Program-made: the position numbers and the translations under genes
Part shown: in pieces, positions 39,236-51,306 of the stretch
Numbering within the stretch: the stretch's first letter is position 1
Layout: every line of letters begins with the position of its first letter
Notes under the pieces: model-generated
What the model saw: the letters and a program-made list of their open reading frames with translations, nothing else
The model's database searches: none
Told to the model about the DNA's origin: nothing
Source: Micropterus salmoides
Lineage: Eukaryota; Chordata; Actinopteri; Centrarchiformes; Centrarchidae
Assembly: GCF_014851395.1 (NCBI RefSeq)
Contig: NW_024041039.1
Coordinates: 10,628,417-10,692,416 of the forward strand
Direction: 5' to 3'
DNA: 64,000 bases

Positions 39236-42200
39236 TCAAGAGGGAGAGATGCTCTTGTTGTTGTCACGAATGAGAGGGGCGGGGCCTGTCCAGGCACGGT
39301 AGACCAATAGCAGACTGAGGCCGAGCGCCCACGTGCGGACCGGAGACAGGAAAAAGGCCACGAGGCCGTAGGTCTCCAGGAGAAAGTAGCAGGAGTGGGT
39401 CTGCCAGGTGAGCAGCAGCAGCATGAAAAAGTGAACCGCCAGAGTCCGCCAGCGGCAGCCCGGCCGCAGGAAATGGGATCGGAAGGTGTTGCCGCGGCAA
39501 CGGTGGTGGAGGCTCCAGCACAGATAAGAGGTGAGTGGCATGTTGAAGAACAGCAGCTGCCAGAGAGGAAATCAGTCCAGGTAAATGTGATTAGACCTTA
39601 AAATAAGATGATTGATAATCGCTGTGGGGTGTTCCACAAGAAAATACTGACCCATCAAAAGTTCAACAGAAAATAAACATATAAATGAAAGGGTTACAGA
39701 ACATGTTTGGTACAAATTTATGAATGGAAGTATAAGGCAGTGGTTCACAACCTGTTTGGCTTGTGATCCCATAAATATTTACCTGTGACCCCTCATCACA
39801 GGTTAAAGTCAACATGACCTGTGAGCCGCTCAAACAAACAGTTCCTTGATCCAGATAATTTCATTACAATAAAAGTTTTCAGTATTTTACAAGAAAATAC
39901 ATCTAAAACCAGAAAAACTCAGAGAAACATACAGAATATCTTTTTTAAGCAAATGTGTTTTTTCCCTTCCTTAACTATCTTGTTACCCCCTTATTTTATT
40001 TTGGGACCTCTTGGGGGATCCAGAACCCTGCGGGAACCACTGGTTTAATGTGTAGATGTTGTGCACATGCAAAACACACTAGTAGGTCAATGGAACATAT
40101 TAATATGATTAATATGATGACTCAAAAAAAGTGAGACCTGCAATAACATAAACATGCTGTGTGAACACCTTTAAGTTTATAGGGCAAACTTGCCAGCAAA
40201 CAGTTGCCTGTTTACACAGGTATGGAGCACTCATTTGGGGCTGTCTATCTGGCCACTTGATGATGGTCTCTACCAATGCCTGAGGGAAATATCTGGCTCT
40301 TTGAATGCTAAATGTGCCACTTTGTGCTGGGCAGCATACAGACATTTTTTAGGGCAGCTGCCTGCTAAGAGTAACCCTAACCCAAAAGAGCAAACTGTGA
40401 GCTGGAAGTCACTTTAAGTCTCCGTAGAGCTGAGGGTAACTGAATCGGGTAATAACTTTTCCTAATAAAAAAAAATACTGTTTAGCTGCTAGTTATAGTC
40501 AATATATGCAAATATGACACGCACAGCATATCTGCAGAAGGTCATGCTCACGTACAGACATTACTGAGATGTAGATTTGCTGAATAAAGTGTCTTACCTG
40601 AACGACTCCGACAACATAAGTGAGACTGCCCTCCAGGAAGTGTCCATCGACGAACACCCCAAAGGCGAAACAGGCACCACTGTGGCCATCTATCAGCTCT
40701 CCTACGAACCACGGACCTGAAGGAGGAGAGAAGGAATGTGATAACCACGACCAACTATGTTATGTTGTAGATTTGAGTCAGATACTCACAGATATTGTGT
40801 AGGTTTTCTATTAACAATACTGGATGTGCTTGCAGCCTGAAGCACAAGACAAAGCGGGAACAAGACAAAGCAGTTGACCCACCTAAGGCTGTGCACAGGT
40901 TGAACAGCAGCAGAGAGTAGTAGAAGGTGTCCATTGTACTGACCAGGTGGAGCGACATACACGCTTGAGAGGTCAATCCTGTAGATGACAGACAAAAATG
41001 CATGAATATATATAAAAAAACATTTTTTTTTTTTTAAATAATTACTTCTCCTATATGGCAATGCAAGTCTTTATTAACATGCTAAATTGACATACAGCAT
41101 TCACATGTTTGTTTGTGAACCTTGCTTCTCTCCACAATCAGACTTTTCCATCAGTTAACTGCACTTCAGTTTCCTGTAATGTAAATGAAATTATGATGAT
41201 GTATTTATATAAGCATGGCGGTCAGTGACAACTTACCTCTCCCAGAAGGAACATGCAAGAACCTGAATGCCAGCAGCACACCGACATTCAGCAGCATTAT
41301 AAATATGAAGGCCACCCGGCCCAGGATGTAGTGGTCTGTGAGGAGGATGAAGGACTGCGCAAAACCAAAGCTGGGAGTCAGGTCATCCTCTAGAGTAAAG
41401 TGCTGCTCCCGCACTGACGACCGGCCTGCTGAATCCTGACTCACATGCAAACACACAAAGCAATAAGAAAGGAGCAAATTGTTAAATCTATAAATATACG
41501 CATTAGCACCTTTAAATCCGCATAATAGAAATTGCCAGTAATCCATAGTAAGCAGTGTATCTAAGCCACAGTGTCCAGACAGCAGATCTACTGAATCATA
41601 ATTGAACTTAAGCAAACAAACCTACCAAACTGAATCAAGACCTATGAACTATATATAATAAGTTTCAGAACACTTTTTACTTCACGTGAAGGCTGTACAG
41701 ACCTCCACTTTTACTCTGAGGGTGTGCAATCCAGTGAGGTAGAGAGACGGATCCCACAGCAGAACGTAGAGAGGACCTCCAGCAGAGTGGCCATTCCCCA
41801 GAGGTTCCCCATCTATGCTCACATGCACCGCTGTGATTGCGGCCTCTGAAAAGGCCAAAATCCTATTGAGAAACAAGAAAATGTATGTTTTAATACTAGG
41901 CAGAAGTTATTTCAGTTTATTTAACAATGGCGTAATCCACAATTACATATCAGGGGCAGGCGCTCTGTAAATATGTGTGTGGAGGACATCAGAGAAACCA
42001 CGTGCTGTGGAAGCATTTAGATTAGTGCTAGTGAAGGGTTTGTGGTTTGACAAACAGGATCGTCGACACACACCTGATGTGTGTCGATCTCCGTATTCGA
42101 CCCAACGGCTCCACTCCGGGATGCAGGTACTGTGCATCCTTGGGGTTGGTGATGAGCACTGCAGGCCACTGCTCAAACTTCAGGTCAGAGAAACTCAGCA

Positions 42201-44652
42201 GGTCATGGTCAAAGGCCAGAACCCTGTACCTGGAGACAGACATGAGACAGGGTTCCTGCATAAAAAACAAGCAATAACAAGAGTAGTAAAAAAGTGAAAG
42301 AATTATTTTGTGGTCCATTCCCTGCCCCCCCGTACCTGCGGTTGTCCATCCAGTCGCCCAGCTCCAGCTCCAGGGTTCCTTGTGGGTGTCGGCTGTGGAG
42401 GACGGGCATCAGGCCGCCCAGTGTGTGCAGGTGGCCGCACAGATACGCAACTGCAGATCTAAACATAAGAAGCGCAAATTTAAAATAACATACGACACAT
42501 AATATGCCCAACAACTGCTTGACAATATTTTGAATATTCCGAAAAATGCGAAATAAAGAATTCCAAAAAAGGAAATCTCCCATCATGTCACAATTGAATG
42601 TCTGTACCATGACTTGATGGTATGCATTTAGTATGCATTAACACACCCAGTTTTTTTTTTAAAACAATGATTTAGCTTCTAACAGCCAGTGTTTTCTTAC
42701 CTCATCACATCCCGAACTCCTGGAGAAGGCGATACGACAGTTGAGGTGGTGTAGTGGCCAAACCAGATCGACTGGTTGCTTTTCAGACTCTCAGCTCTGA
42801 ACGTGTCCAGCAAGTCCATCTGAGTCTGTCATGTATTGAGAAAAAAACATTAAAATAACTACATATTCCTTAGCATTCATTATCTACAGTGTACAAGTAC
42901 TTAATTTATTCATTTGTTTTTGTTTATCATGGTTTCATTTCAGGAAATTCATGTTTACAGCACCGTTTGAACAACGGTTTAAAGTAAGAGGATACTGGAT
43001 GTTTTGTGCTGTAAATAAAAAATGTTTCTTTTCTGTTCACTATTCAATGACCACATTTCCTCATAGAGGAATATGACCTTAAATTATTTAAGTCTCTTCT
43101 AGCCTTTAACAAATCCAAGTGTAATAACAAAAACTGTTTTTTAACGTGTCTTTATGGAGTTTGTCACAAATTCAGCAAATGTTTATGTTTTGTCAAGAGC
43201 CGGTGGTAGACAGCCGTACCTGGTTGAGAATACCAAAGAAATTGTACGGCCTCTTGGGTCCTGGAGTCAGAGTGGCATCCGCACAGACAAAGGAGTAGTT
43301 GCCAAAGGGAGTTTTGTGAACGTAGTGGAAAGAGCCAACTTTCTGATTAGCTGAGTATTTCCTGGGGAAATTTTTAAAAATTCTATGTAAGCAACAAGAC
43401 TATGTGTTCTGGGATTCAGCCAGCGGCTCCAATCCTAATAGATTCCTGAGCTAATTTAATGCATTTTAAAGGACCGACTTTGTCTGTCTGCCATCTGACC
43501 ACAACATTACGCATATTAGAGAGATAAAAGATCAATCAGCATTAACAGAAGCAGCACTGTCACATAAAACATAATTTGAGTCTCATGTAGATTCTGCTTC
43601 TATTTTGGTCCTCAGGAAGCTCAGACAGCTTGGATTATTGTTAATAAATAGGTCTACTCATGATTCAGAGGCACTGAAGTTACTGTGTGCTCTGATCGAC
43701 TTCACACTCAGCTTGATGCTATAAGACATGCAGGAGTAGACAGCTGGATGTAAATCAGGCATTTACTGTAACATTATTGGCAATTTCATACTCACCCGTA
43801 ATAATTGTTGATGCTATCCAGTGAAATAATATTGAAGGCATCTGTCAGAAAAAATTAAATAAAAGGTGAGATCTAGCAGAATATAAACTACATACAAAGA
43901 TAATTGACCAGACGACAGCCTTAAGATTTACTGCTAAGGGCCTAGGGCTATGGCCAAAAATGTTATCACGATAAAAACATTTCATATCATTATTTCTTTC
44001 AAGTTTAAAGGCTGGTTTTTGAAGAAACCAGAAGGTTAACTGTGGTCAAACTATTTTTTAAGGTCAAAACAAGCACACTCACCAAACAGTGGATCACTTC
44101 ACAAATCTGAGGTAGAACACTCAATCTTTTTTTTTAACAAATATGCACGAGTAAAATTAAGTTAAATCTTTTTTTCCCCATTTCCCGCGAAGACATGAAA
44201 TTGCATTAAAAAAAAAAAAAAAAAAAAAGCTAAATCGTTGTGGGAGCTGCACAGCTTTTCCCTAACAAGTTAAATATCTTAATAGAAAATTTGCTAATTC
44301 GTTCGATTCAAATTAATTAAAATTAAGCATGTATATAACTTTACTGAACATTTGTTATAATATTATTGAGGAAAATTATAACACAATAAATATCATTATT
44401 GTATTATTGCCCTGTCATTTAAGTGTCCAGGATGTTAAATGATAAAAATCCCAGGCATGGAGCGATATTTAATCAAGGAATCAGATTTCCTCATGTTACT
44501 GCAAGATATCGGGCAAAGTCTGTTGTTAGAACCCACAATAACAGCAGAATAGCTGTCCGAGAAACTCACAATCCAATAACTAGCTTTCTTTATTTGACAG
44601 TTACAAAGTAAGGATATCTTGTTTCAGATTTAATAGCTTGCTATCCAATAAC

Positions 44653-44683
<31 letters not shown>

Positions 44684-45838
44684 CATTGAAGAGGAGGGGG
44701 AGGATGACTTCCTGTGTGATACTATGCACTACAGTTAATGGATCGTTGAGAGAAAATCTTAAATTGTACACTCCCTACTCTAGGATGTTTCAGCTGAACC
44801 AATGCGTTTAAAAGGAACATTAAGATGACAGAAGTGTTGCAGTTAATCACCATGATTTCCACGGATGTCTATCCACTTAGTGCGCTCCATCACACGGGAC
44901 CTCTTCAGGATGTTGTGGTAGGCCTGCCACTCCACCTCATGCTGGAGGGAACCCACCTTACTCTCTGTTTTAGCATCTGTCAGATCCCCTGCAGAGTGGA
45001 AGAAAACACAGCAGAGAAACAGCATGGCTTCAGTGAAGCAGCATATTTTTCTGGGATTGCAAAAAAGTGCAGGCCACACCCCAGGCAGCCTAATTACAGT
45101 GCAAGTATGTTAAACTATTTAAAGATGGGGGGATTACTGTACCTGTTGCAAGCACTAGAGCTGGCTTGATCACTTCAGTGGTGTCAGTGCAGAACTTTTC
45201 AAAATCTGGAATGCGTCTTGGATCATGAAATCGGCTTATGTGAATGTCAGACACCTTTAAACAGACATAAAAACCAGAAGCAGGGATAAAACAATAGATT
45301 TAACAGGTTCTGAGATCTGGTCTGTTTCAACAGCAGTATGAGAGTGGTTAAACACAAAAGGTGAAACATCTGAATACAACTTACTGAGTTGCTGAACCAC
45401 CTTTTTACCTGACAATGACACACTTCTGTGGTCATTGACCCCTTTCTGTCAATCATTGAGAGAGTTCAGTGGTTGAACTGACATTGCTCTCTTTTTATAA
45501 CAACACTACAAAGCCAAATGTAGATATTCTAATCATTTCACATAGTCTATAAAATTAAAAATGTCAATACTGGTTAAAGACAGCATTTTTGGTAAATGGC
45601 TTGCAAGACCCAACAAAGCTCGCTAGCAAGACGGAATAAAGCCCACCTGTATAAACCAGAATATATTGCTCAACTCGCCGCCGGGAAATGGTGGGGTACT
45701 CCCATCTCCATCACCGACAGTCGGGTGCTGAACGCTCCGTTTAGGGTGCCAAGCCGTGTCATAGCTGTCCAGCACCCAGGATGTGATGCACGCCAGGGCC
45801 AGTCCGAGGATAACCAGTGCACCGAACAGCTTCAGCAT
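39236..45838 (-). CDS. tmem62: TMEM62, transmembrane metallophosphoesterase-like protein; complete, 13 coding exons
   Basis: Coding exons on the minus strand, in order: 45838-45647, 45254-45143, 44988-44851, 43841-43796, 43361-43220, 42825-42701, 42458-42336, 42229-42074, 41862-41703, 41435-41237, 40978-40883, 40716-40598, 39556-39236. Every junction has an AG acceptor and GT donor and the phases join to one frame of 642 codons plus TGA, the usual family length. An N-terminal hydrophobic segment (about residues 5-22) acts as signal anchor. The calcineurin-like phosphoesterase motifs are all present: DIH (D67, H69), GDLTD (D103, D106), GNHD (N146, H147, D148), GH (H234) and GHLH (H261, H263). 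Several membrane segments lie between about residues 437 and 625. The substrate and physiological role are not established. It lies head to head with TTBK2. Identification is secure: VSDIHIS, ATGDLTDAK, FGNYSF and PWFVGELIDG are family hallmarks. Confidence 0.95.
39738..40042. mobile_element. Short hAT-like non-autonomous element in the last TMEM62 intron
   Basis: The block begins CAGTGGTTCACAACCTG and ends with GGGAACCACTG, giving imperfect terminal inverted repeats CAGTGGTTC(A/C)C. The flanking octamers GTATAAGG (39730-39737) and GTTTAATG (40043-40050) match at six of eight positions, consistent with a decayed 8-base hAT target duplication. It is 305 bases long and has no transposase. It lies in the intron between TMEM62 coding exons 12 and 13. 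Confidence 0.6.
44208..44228. repeat. 21-base A homopolymer in a TMEM62 intron
   Basis: Poly-A run on the plus strand in the same intron as the G homopolymer, preceded by a short T-rich stretch; it could be the tail of a decayed retroelement but no body is recognisable. Confidence 0.7.
44653..44690. repeat. 38-base G homopolymer in a TMEM62 intron
   Basis: An uninterrupted run of 38 G on the plus strand, so C in the TMEM62 transcript, between coding exons 3 and 4. Such a run can form quadruplex structures and is also error-prone in sequencing, so its true length is uncertain. Confidence 0.9.
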
Positions 45839-46265
45839 CCTCCTGTAGTGGCGAGAGAGGGGGCTAGCTGCCGCCGTCTGTCCCGGACAGGGAAAAAAGC
45901 TAGCTACTGGTGTAAATAGCTAAGGGCACGAATCACACTAACATTAACTATGCTACAGATATAGTTAACCATTTAGCTACATGGCTAAGATCTCAGACCC
46001 ACACCGTTTCTGTCGCTGCCATCGCGGCCACAGGGGATGCATTGAGGTGCGGGGTTCATTCACGGCTCAGTTCAGCAGCCTTCAGAGGCGGAGGAGGTAG
46101 CTCAGCAGGTCAGCTAGCAGCTAGCTACCCACCAGCTACCAACACAGCACACTGACAGGTCGGATCGGGAAACGTCACCATCTGTTGTGTGGAGGAAGAG
46201 CTCCCACTCCGATAGTGTTTTCCGAGTATCGCATCGAAATCCTACTGACCCCGCTATCGCGAGGA
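45839..46265 (-). promoter_or_regulatory. TMEM62 5' UTR and promoter region
   Basis: Upstream of the TMEM62 ATG on the minus strand is a moderately CpG-rich stretch with no TATA box, as expected for a housekeeping-type promoter. The start context is ACAGGAGG-ATG-C, acceptable but not a strong Kozak match because the base at +4 is C; A/G at -3 is satisfied by G. The transcription start cannot be fixed by eye. A dispersed repeat begins directly upstream at about 46270. Confidence 0.5.
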
Positions 46266-46269
46266 GTTA

Positions 46270-46380
46270 CCGTCTTCTTCTTCTTCTTCTTCTTTGTTGT
46301 TTAACGGCGGTTGGCATCCAACATTATTGGTGCCTTACCGCCACCTACTGTACTGGAGTGTGGGCCGGAGATAAATAAAT
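46270..46380. repeat. Dispersed fish repeat (CTTn plus GGCGGTTGGCATCCAAC) at the TMEM62 5' flank
   Basis: A CTT triplet run is followed by GTTGTTTAACGGCGGTTGGC, ATCCAACATTATTGGTGCC, TTACCGCCACCTACTGTACT and GGAGTGTGGGCCGGAG. This phrase order recurs across fish genomes, where the block is a short SINE-like or retroelement-derived repeat. It sits immediately upstream of TMEM62 and contains a near-consensus CTCF core in reverse orientation at 46339-46351 (12 of 13 positions). Confidence 0.7.
46339..46351 (-). promoter_or_regulatory. Near-consensus CTCF-like core, reverse orientation
   Basis: The plus strand reads CGCCACCTACTGT, matching the reverse consensus YGCCMYCTRSTGG except at the last position. 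Together with the forward motif at 34903-34915 it forms a convergent pair around TMEM62. It lies inside a dispersed repeat. Confidence 0.3.
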
Positions 46381-46384
46381 AAAT

Positions 46385-47920
46385 CATCAAAACAAAACTG
46401 AAACAAACAAACAAACAAACACAAAATTTAACCTATATCCTTTCTGCCAGAAAGAATCGAAATAACAGTGTACTCATATCATTTAATGACTTCCCCAGCA
46501 CTTCCCTAAGTGAATAGCCCCCCTAACCTTCTTATCCCCTCTCTCATCTTTGCACTTTCCCTCTCATATTTCTGACACTCAAAAATCGAGGAGTTACCTT
46601 GGGAGCTTTGACTTTTTAAGTAATTTACTTTTGTAAAAAACTTAATTATTATTATTTTTTAAATTTCTGTTTACTATAATACATTATCATTTCATTGATG
46701 TTGACATGATGTTGCAATCAAATAAAATATGCTATTATATAGATATATAATAGAACATGGTATCATGTTAACTACATAAACATGTTTGTAGAGATACAAG
46801 TTCAAGTTAAAATAAAATATTGCTTGATAATGTATGTTGATTAACATTAATATTCCCAATTGTGTTGCTTTGCATGTTGTGTGCGTCTGTGTTGCATGTT
46901 TTAATGGCAATGTTATGAATGATATTCACACTAACATTAATATATATTTTTTTCATTATTGATCTACTTGCTTTTCAATTGTATATTCCTTTTTAAGGTG
47001 ACTACATAACATTTGTCTAGGGACTAGAGATGAAAAATAGCCCATCGCAGCAATGTGGGCCACATTTTCTTAGCTTTGTGGATTTTAAAATATTTCAGCC
47101 AAATAACATAATATACCAAATTCATTGGAGAATTTTCACATATGGAGTAAGGAGAAATAATGCCTTGTTTGATCGTTTAATTATCTGTTCATGGCTTATA
47201 GTATATAGTACATTTCACATCCACGTAACTCATGTAAATAAAAACACATGCACAAAATATTTTTTGTTTTTATGTATGTACATAGTAATTTACGTCTATT
47301 TTGTTGAGCTTGTTCTACTGTGAGATTATGCTTTTTCTGTGTATGTACATTGAGAGTGTCAAATTCCTAATGTGAGCGCACATACCTGACTAATAAACAA
47401 TAATAAAAAGTGATTCTGATTATGTATAAATGTCAATGTAATGGTACTAATGGGAAAGTGGTACAATTGTGTGTGTATGTTACTTTTTGAGGCAACTTTA
47501 TTTTCAGGACTGCTGAGTGCGGGGAAATGCTTGTTTGTGGTCAGTGCAAAAAAAGAGGAAACGAGGTCTTTTAAATGGACCGAGGAATAGAAAATGTCAA
47601 CTTTGCAAAGTGGAGGGTTGCTCATTTTTATTGCTGTGCATGCCATCAGTCACATACACCATCTTTGGCTTAACGCCGCCTCCCAGTGGTCTTTGCGAAA
47701 ACTTTTTTTTTTTCCTGTGGCCGCGTTCCAAACTTGCTTAGATTGTGTCCTCAAACACTACAGAGAGTACTTGTTTTTTAAGCTTCATTTTAATTTCTAA
47801 AACATTCCTCTTTCTCATTACACGGCGTGCATGTGTGATATTATTTGACATGATGTCACAGCCGTGAAAACAAACACTGAATACCATAGGCTGTATATAA
47901 AAAGTTGAACACTCATCTTA
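46385..47920. other. Intergenic stretch between TMEM62 and TTBK2
   Basis: AT-rich sequence with no supported gene. It separates the two divergent 5' ends. Near its right end is GGCTGTATATAAAAAG (47890-47905), a phrase common in a fish dispersed repeat, which also forms a TATA-like sequence about 30 bases before the CpG-rich TTBK2 exon 1. Confidence 0.55.
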
Positions 47921-47924
47921 CGAT

Positions 47925-48313
47925 TGTGCAGAGCTCGCGCGCTGACTGTTATGGACCGCGAACGAGCTTTTAAAGGACCCCGGTGCGCGCTCCCGAGCTG
48001 TTGCGAGGGGCGATTGAATCGGGCCCGCGCACGCAGGAAGGCTGATGATCATCACAGAGTCGTCACGTCGGGGATCCGCAGCGACCGATAGAGATGCTGA
48101 GGTGACAGGCAGAAGGAGAAAAGGGACGGCCACACTCAGACATATTTCGCCTCCGCTCGCTTATTTCTAACCAGCCTCCGCCGCTTCCTGTGGACGGTTC
48201 GCTCGCTATGGGATTCCGCTCAACGTCGTCCCCGCCGCCTCCAAACGTAGAGGATTTTTTGTAACCACACCCGGCTCTTCTTTGGATCAAGGACTGGCAG
48301 CAAAAGACCCGAG
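47925..48313 (+). promoter_or_regulatory. CpG-rich promoter and untranslated exon 1 of TTBK2
   Basis: This is the only strongly CpG-rich block in the right half (GAGCTCGCGCGCTGACTG, GGGCCCGCGCACGCAGG, CGTCACGTCGGGGATCCGC). It ends at a good splice donor, GACCCGAG/GTAAGG at 48313/48314. Untranslated first exons followed by a long intron are usual for TTBK genes, and the next plus-strand exon with a start codon is the TTBK2 one at 52.5 kb. The transcription start is not defined; short open frames here are not conserved-looking. Confidence 0.6.
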
Positions 48314-50490
48314 GTAAGGATCCAGAATCCAGAGGCCTTGCTATGCTCCCACCCCATTCGGCTTCGCCCTTTTCTACCACCCTATACACCCCTTATTTGT
48401 CTCTTGCAGCTGCATACATTGAGTTTGTTATCCTGCATGATGTTGTCAGTATAACCTCCTACACGTCAAGCTTGAAGAGGTTTGCGTGGCCTTTGGACGG
48501 CCAGTGTGCGTGGACGCGCCTGAGTAAATCTGCTGTGGCAACCAACTCGCTATGCAACAGCTCTCCACAGCAAAGCCACAGTCAGCCCTCTGCAGGGAGG
48601 AGAGGAGGTTTAGGACATTGCTGCACAACGTCACATCCAATTGAAAACAACTTACCAGAAGTATTTTAGTGTGTGTGTGTGCTTGCATTTTTCAAACTCT
48701 CACAATTAGCTCTTAAAATAAAGGATTTGAGGCAGTGTTCATTTACAGTAATTACCCAAACCAAATACTGCTCTTTATGTAAATGCATGCTTGATCTTGA
48801 AGGCTTCAGTTGAGCCATTATGCCATATAAACACACACTCCCATCACAGTTTCTTCCCACTGGATCAGTTGCATCCATGCTGTGACTTGAGAGGAATCAA
48901 AGTGTGGAGGGCCTCCCTGGCTCCTTGTCCTGCACACATAGTTGTCAGACCAGACACTTATTTCATCAAGCAGCAGCCTGACAAGTCTCCCTGTCTTGTC
49001 TACTGAGCCAGACCACACTCAGATTAGACAGAAAATTAAGCAGACGCTTGGTTTACTCTCACTTGGGCCACGTGTTATTGCATATGTGTGCATAGATGGC
49101 ATTATGGCTCACAACTTATTTGCTTTTTGTCAATATTTATTGACAAACAACTCCAAAACGCAGCTTTTAAGTGGAGCAGGAGGAGGGATCCTCAAGGGTG
49201 GGATCACTCATTCACATTTTATGATGCTTTTATGTATCCGTAAAACTTGCGGCATCCAGCAGACAAAAAAGGGCAGAGGCGACGGCAGTCAGCTGCAGTC
49301 AGCTAAATGAAAATGGCACTGCACCATCGTCGCCATGGAGATACAGGGGGGTCAGGAAGCGTGATTCATGATGAGACGGGAGCGAGCTGTCATAGATTGG
49401 TTTAACGTTTGGTCCAAGGTCTGTTCCTCCTTAGCTGCTTTTTCTTTTTTTTCTTCTTCATTGATGGTTGGTTCCTATGGAGGAGGAGGAAGAGGAGGAG
49501 GAGGAGGAGCAGAGCCGTGCCTCATTGTGAGGTGTGAGATTAGTCACAGCGTGTGGCAGCTATGGCTTTTGCATAGTTGTGTGCACTTATGCAATTTGTG
49601 TACGAGCTTGTGTTTGAGTGCATGTGGCTTTTGCTTGTTATATGCAGTCTATGGGTCGACTGGGAGGTAGGACCCCAGTGTCTTTGCTGCTGTTCTGACT
49701 CACTTGGGCTGTTTTTGAGAGATACAGAAGTATACCTGAAAGTGTAGGTTAAGTTAGGTTAGGTTAGAAACCTCCCGAAAACATCCGTCATTTCTCCTAT
49801 ATCTTCCAGTTTTCTGCCAGAAGCTTGGGTTTTTCTCTCATTAACTCTCTAAGCCATAGACATTGAATGTGGCAAACAGCAGCAGAAAAGGATGCCTCAT
49901 GCACGATAGCTCTGATGTGATGGAAAAAACTATTTCTACCCATCAGAGGAGGGAAACACTAGAACAGGGTGACCTTGAAGTCGTAACACAGGACTCACAG
50001 CAGAGGTTATCTAATCAGTGTTTACAGTGACTTATACTCATCCCTCGGGGATGAAAGGGTTTTGTTCATCATGTTTCTTCTGTGGCGTGGATGGTGAGTT
50101 CTGTTTTTGTGCCAGTTAGCATAAAATCAAGAAATCCACCAATGTTTTTACAAAAACAGCTCTCACTTGCTTTATCTGTGTCTACCCTCAGATAGTTCTG
50201 GTGGCTGACATTGGCATAGTTTGTTGCCAAAAAGAGACTTTTAGAGGAGTTCAGTTCTGCTTTGGCCAGTATGGCTTCATTAAAGAGAGGTTCACACATG
50301 ATTCAGTTCAACTCCTGTTTCCTTAGTGGATGGCAATGTTGGTCCACCACTGTGGGTCCACAATAAAAATTCTCAACAACAAAGGGATGGCTTGCCGTTA
50401 TGGTTTGTACAAACATTCACGATCTCCTCATGATGGATTGTGATCCCCTGACTTTTCATCTAGTGCCATCACAAGGTCAGAATTGATATT

Positions 50491-50520
50491 TGCCCAAAAC
50501 TTTACTGCCCAAAACTTTAC
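50491..50520. repeat. Exact 15-base tandem duplication
   Basis: TGCCCAAAACTTTAC occurs twice in direct succession without mismatch. Confidence 0.9.
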
Positions 50521-51306
50521 TTTCTGTTTAGTGCTAATTAGCAAATGATAGCATGCTAACATGTTAAATGATGTCCATTGGAAACATTACCTGCTTAACA
50601 ACGGAATGTAATTTATTTTGAGCATGTTAGCGTTAAGGAGCTTAACTGTTAGCATGGCTGTAGACTCTGTATTGTTCATTTGTAAGCACACAATCATTGT
50701 TAGATTTTAAGGGAAATTACAATTTTGTCATAACTTTACTGTTGTTACTTGTTAATAAAAGGCCTGCTGTTCTCACGGTCTCATCAGTATGTTCACTATA
50801 ATAATGTGTTTACAGAAAGAATACAGTTGAAAGACTATTAGAGTATGTCTTAAGCAGAAACATCTCGTCCACTAGTCTATCTGTATGTTAGAGCTCCTGA
50901 GTCATAACCCTAGGTCCCATTTCATGCTTGTCATTTCACAGTTATCTGGTCCAACCATGTTTTGCCCTCTTCCATCTCCCAAACTCATCCCGGTGTATGA
51001 TGGGATTGATTGCCTCCTTGATGTCGGGATGTCATGCCCTGCAACCAAATAGTATTTTGAAGGCTGGTTGCATAACCGTAGACGCCCGCGCACCGTGTGC
51101 AGAATGATGAATCGAAGTTGGGTTTGCTTTGAGCGTTTGAAGCCAGACTAAAGGAAGTTACCAGCGTGTGCTCTCCTGAGAAATGCTTATCTATGATGTT
51201 GTATAATACAGGAGTATACACATAGCTTATCCAGGGGAAACTCCCATTTTAATGTTGTTGTACAGAGCGAAAGGAAGCTTATGGTGCATGGCAGTACATT
51301 TTATTG

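Noticed and set aside
48063..48389. 108-codon minus-strand frame in the CpG-rich TTBK2 exon 1
   Set aside because: CpG-rich DNA has few stop codons, so such frames are expected; the plus strand has a clear splice donor for an untranslated exon.
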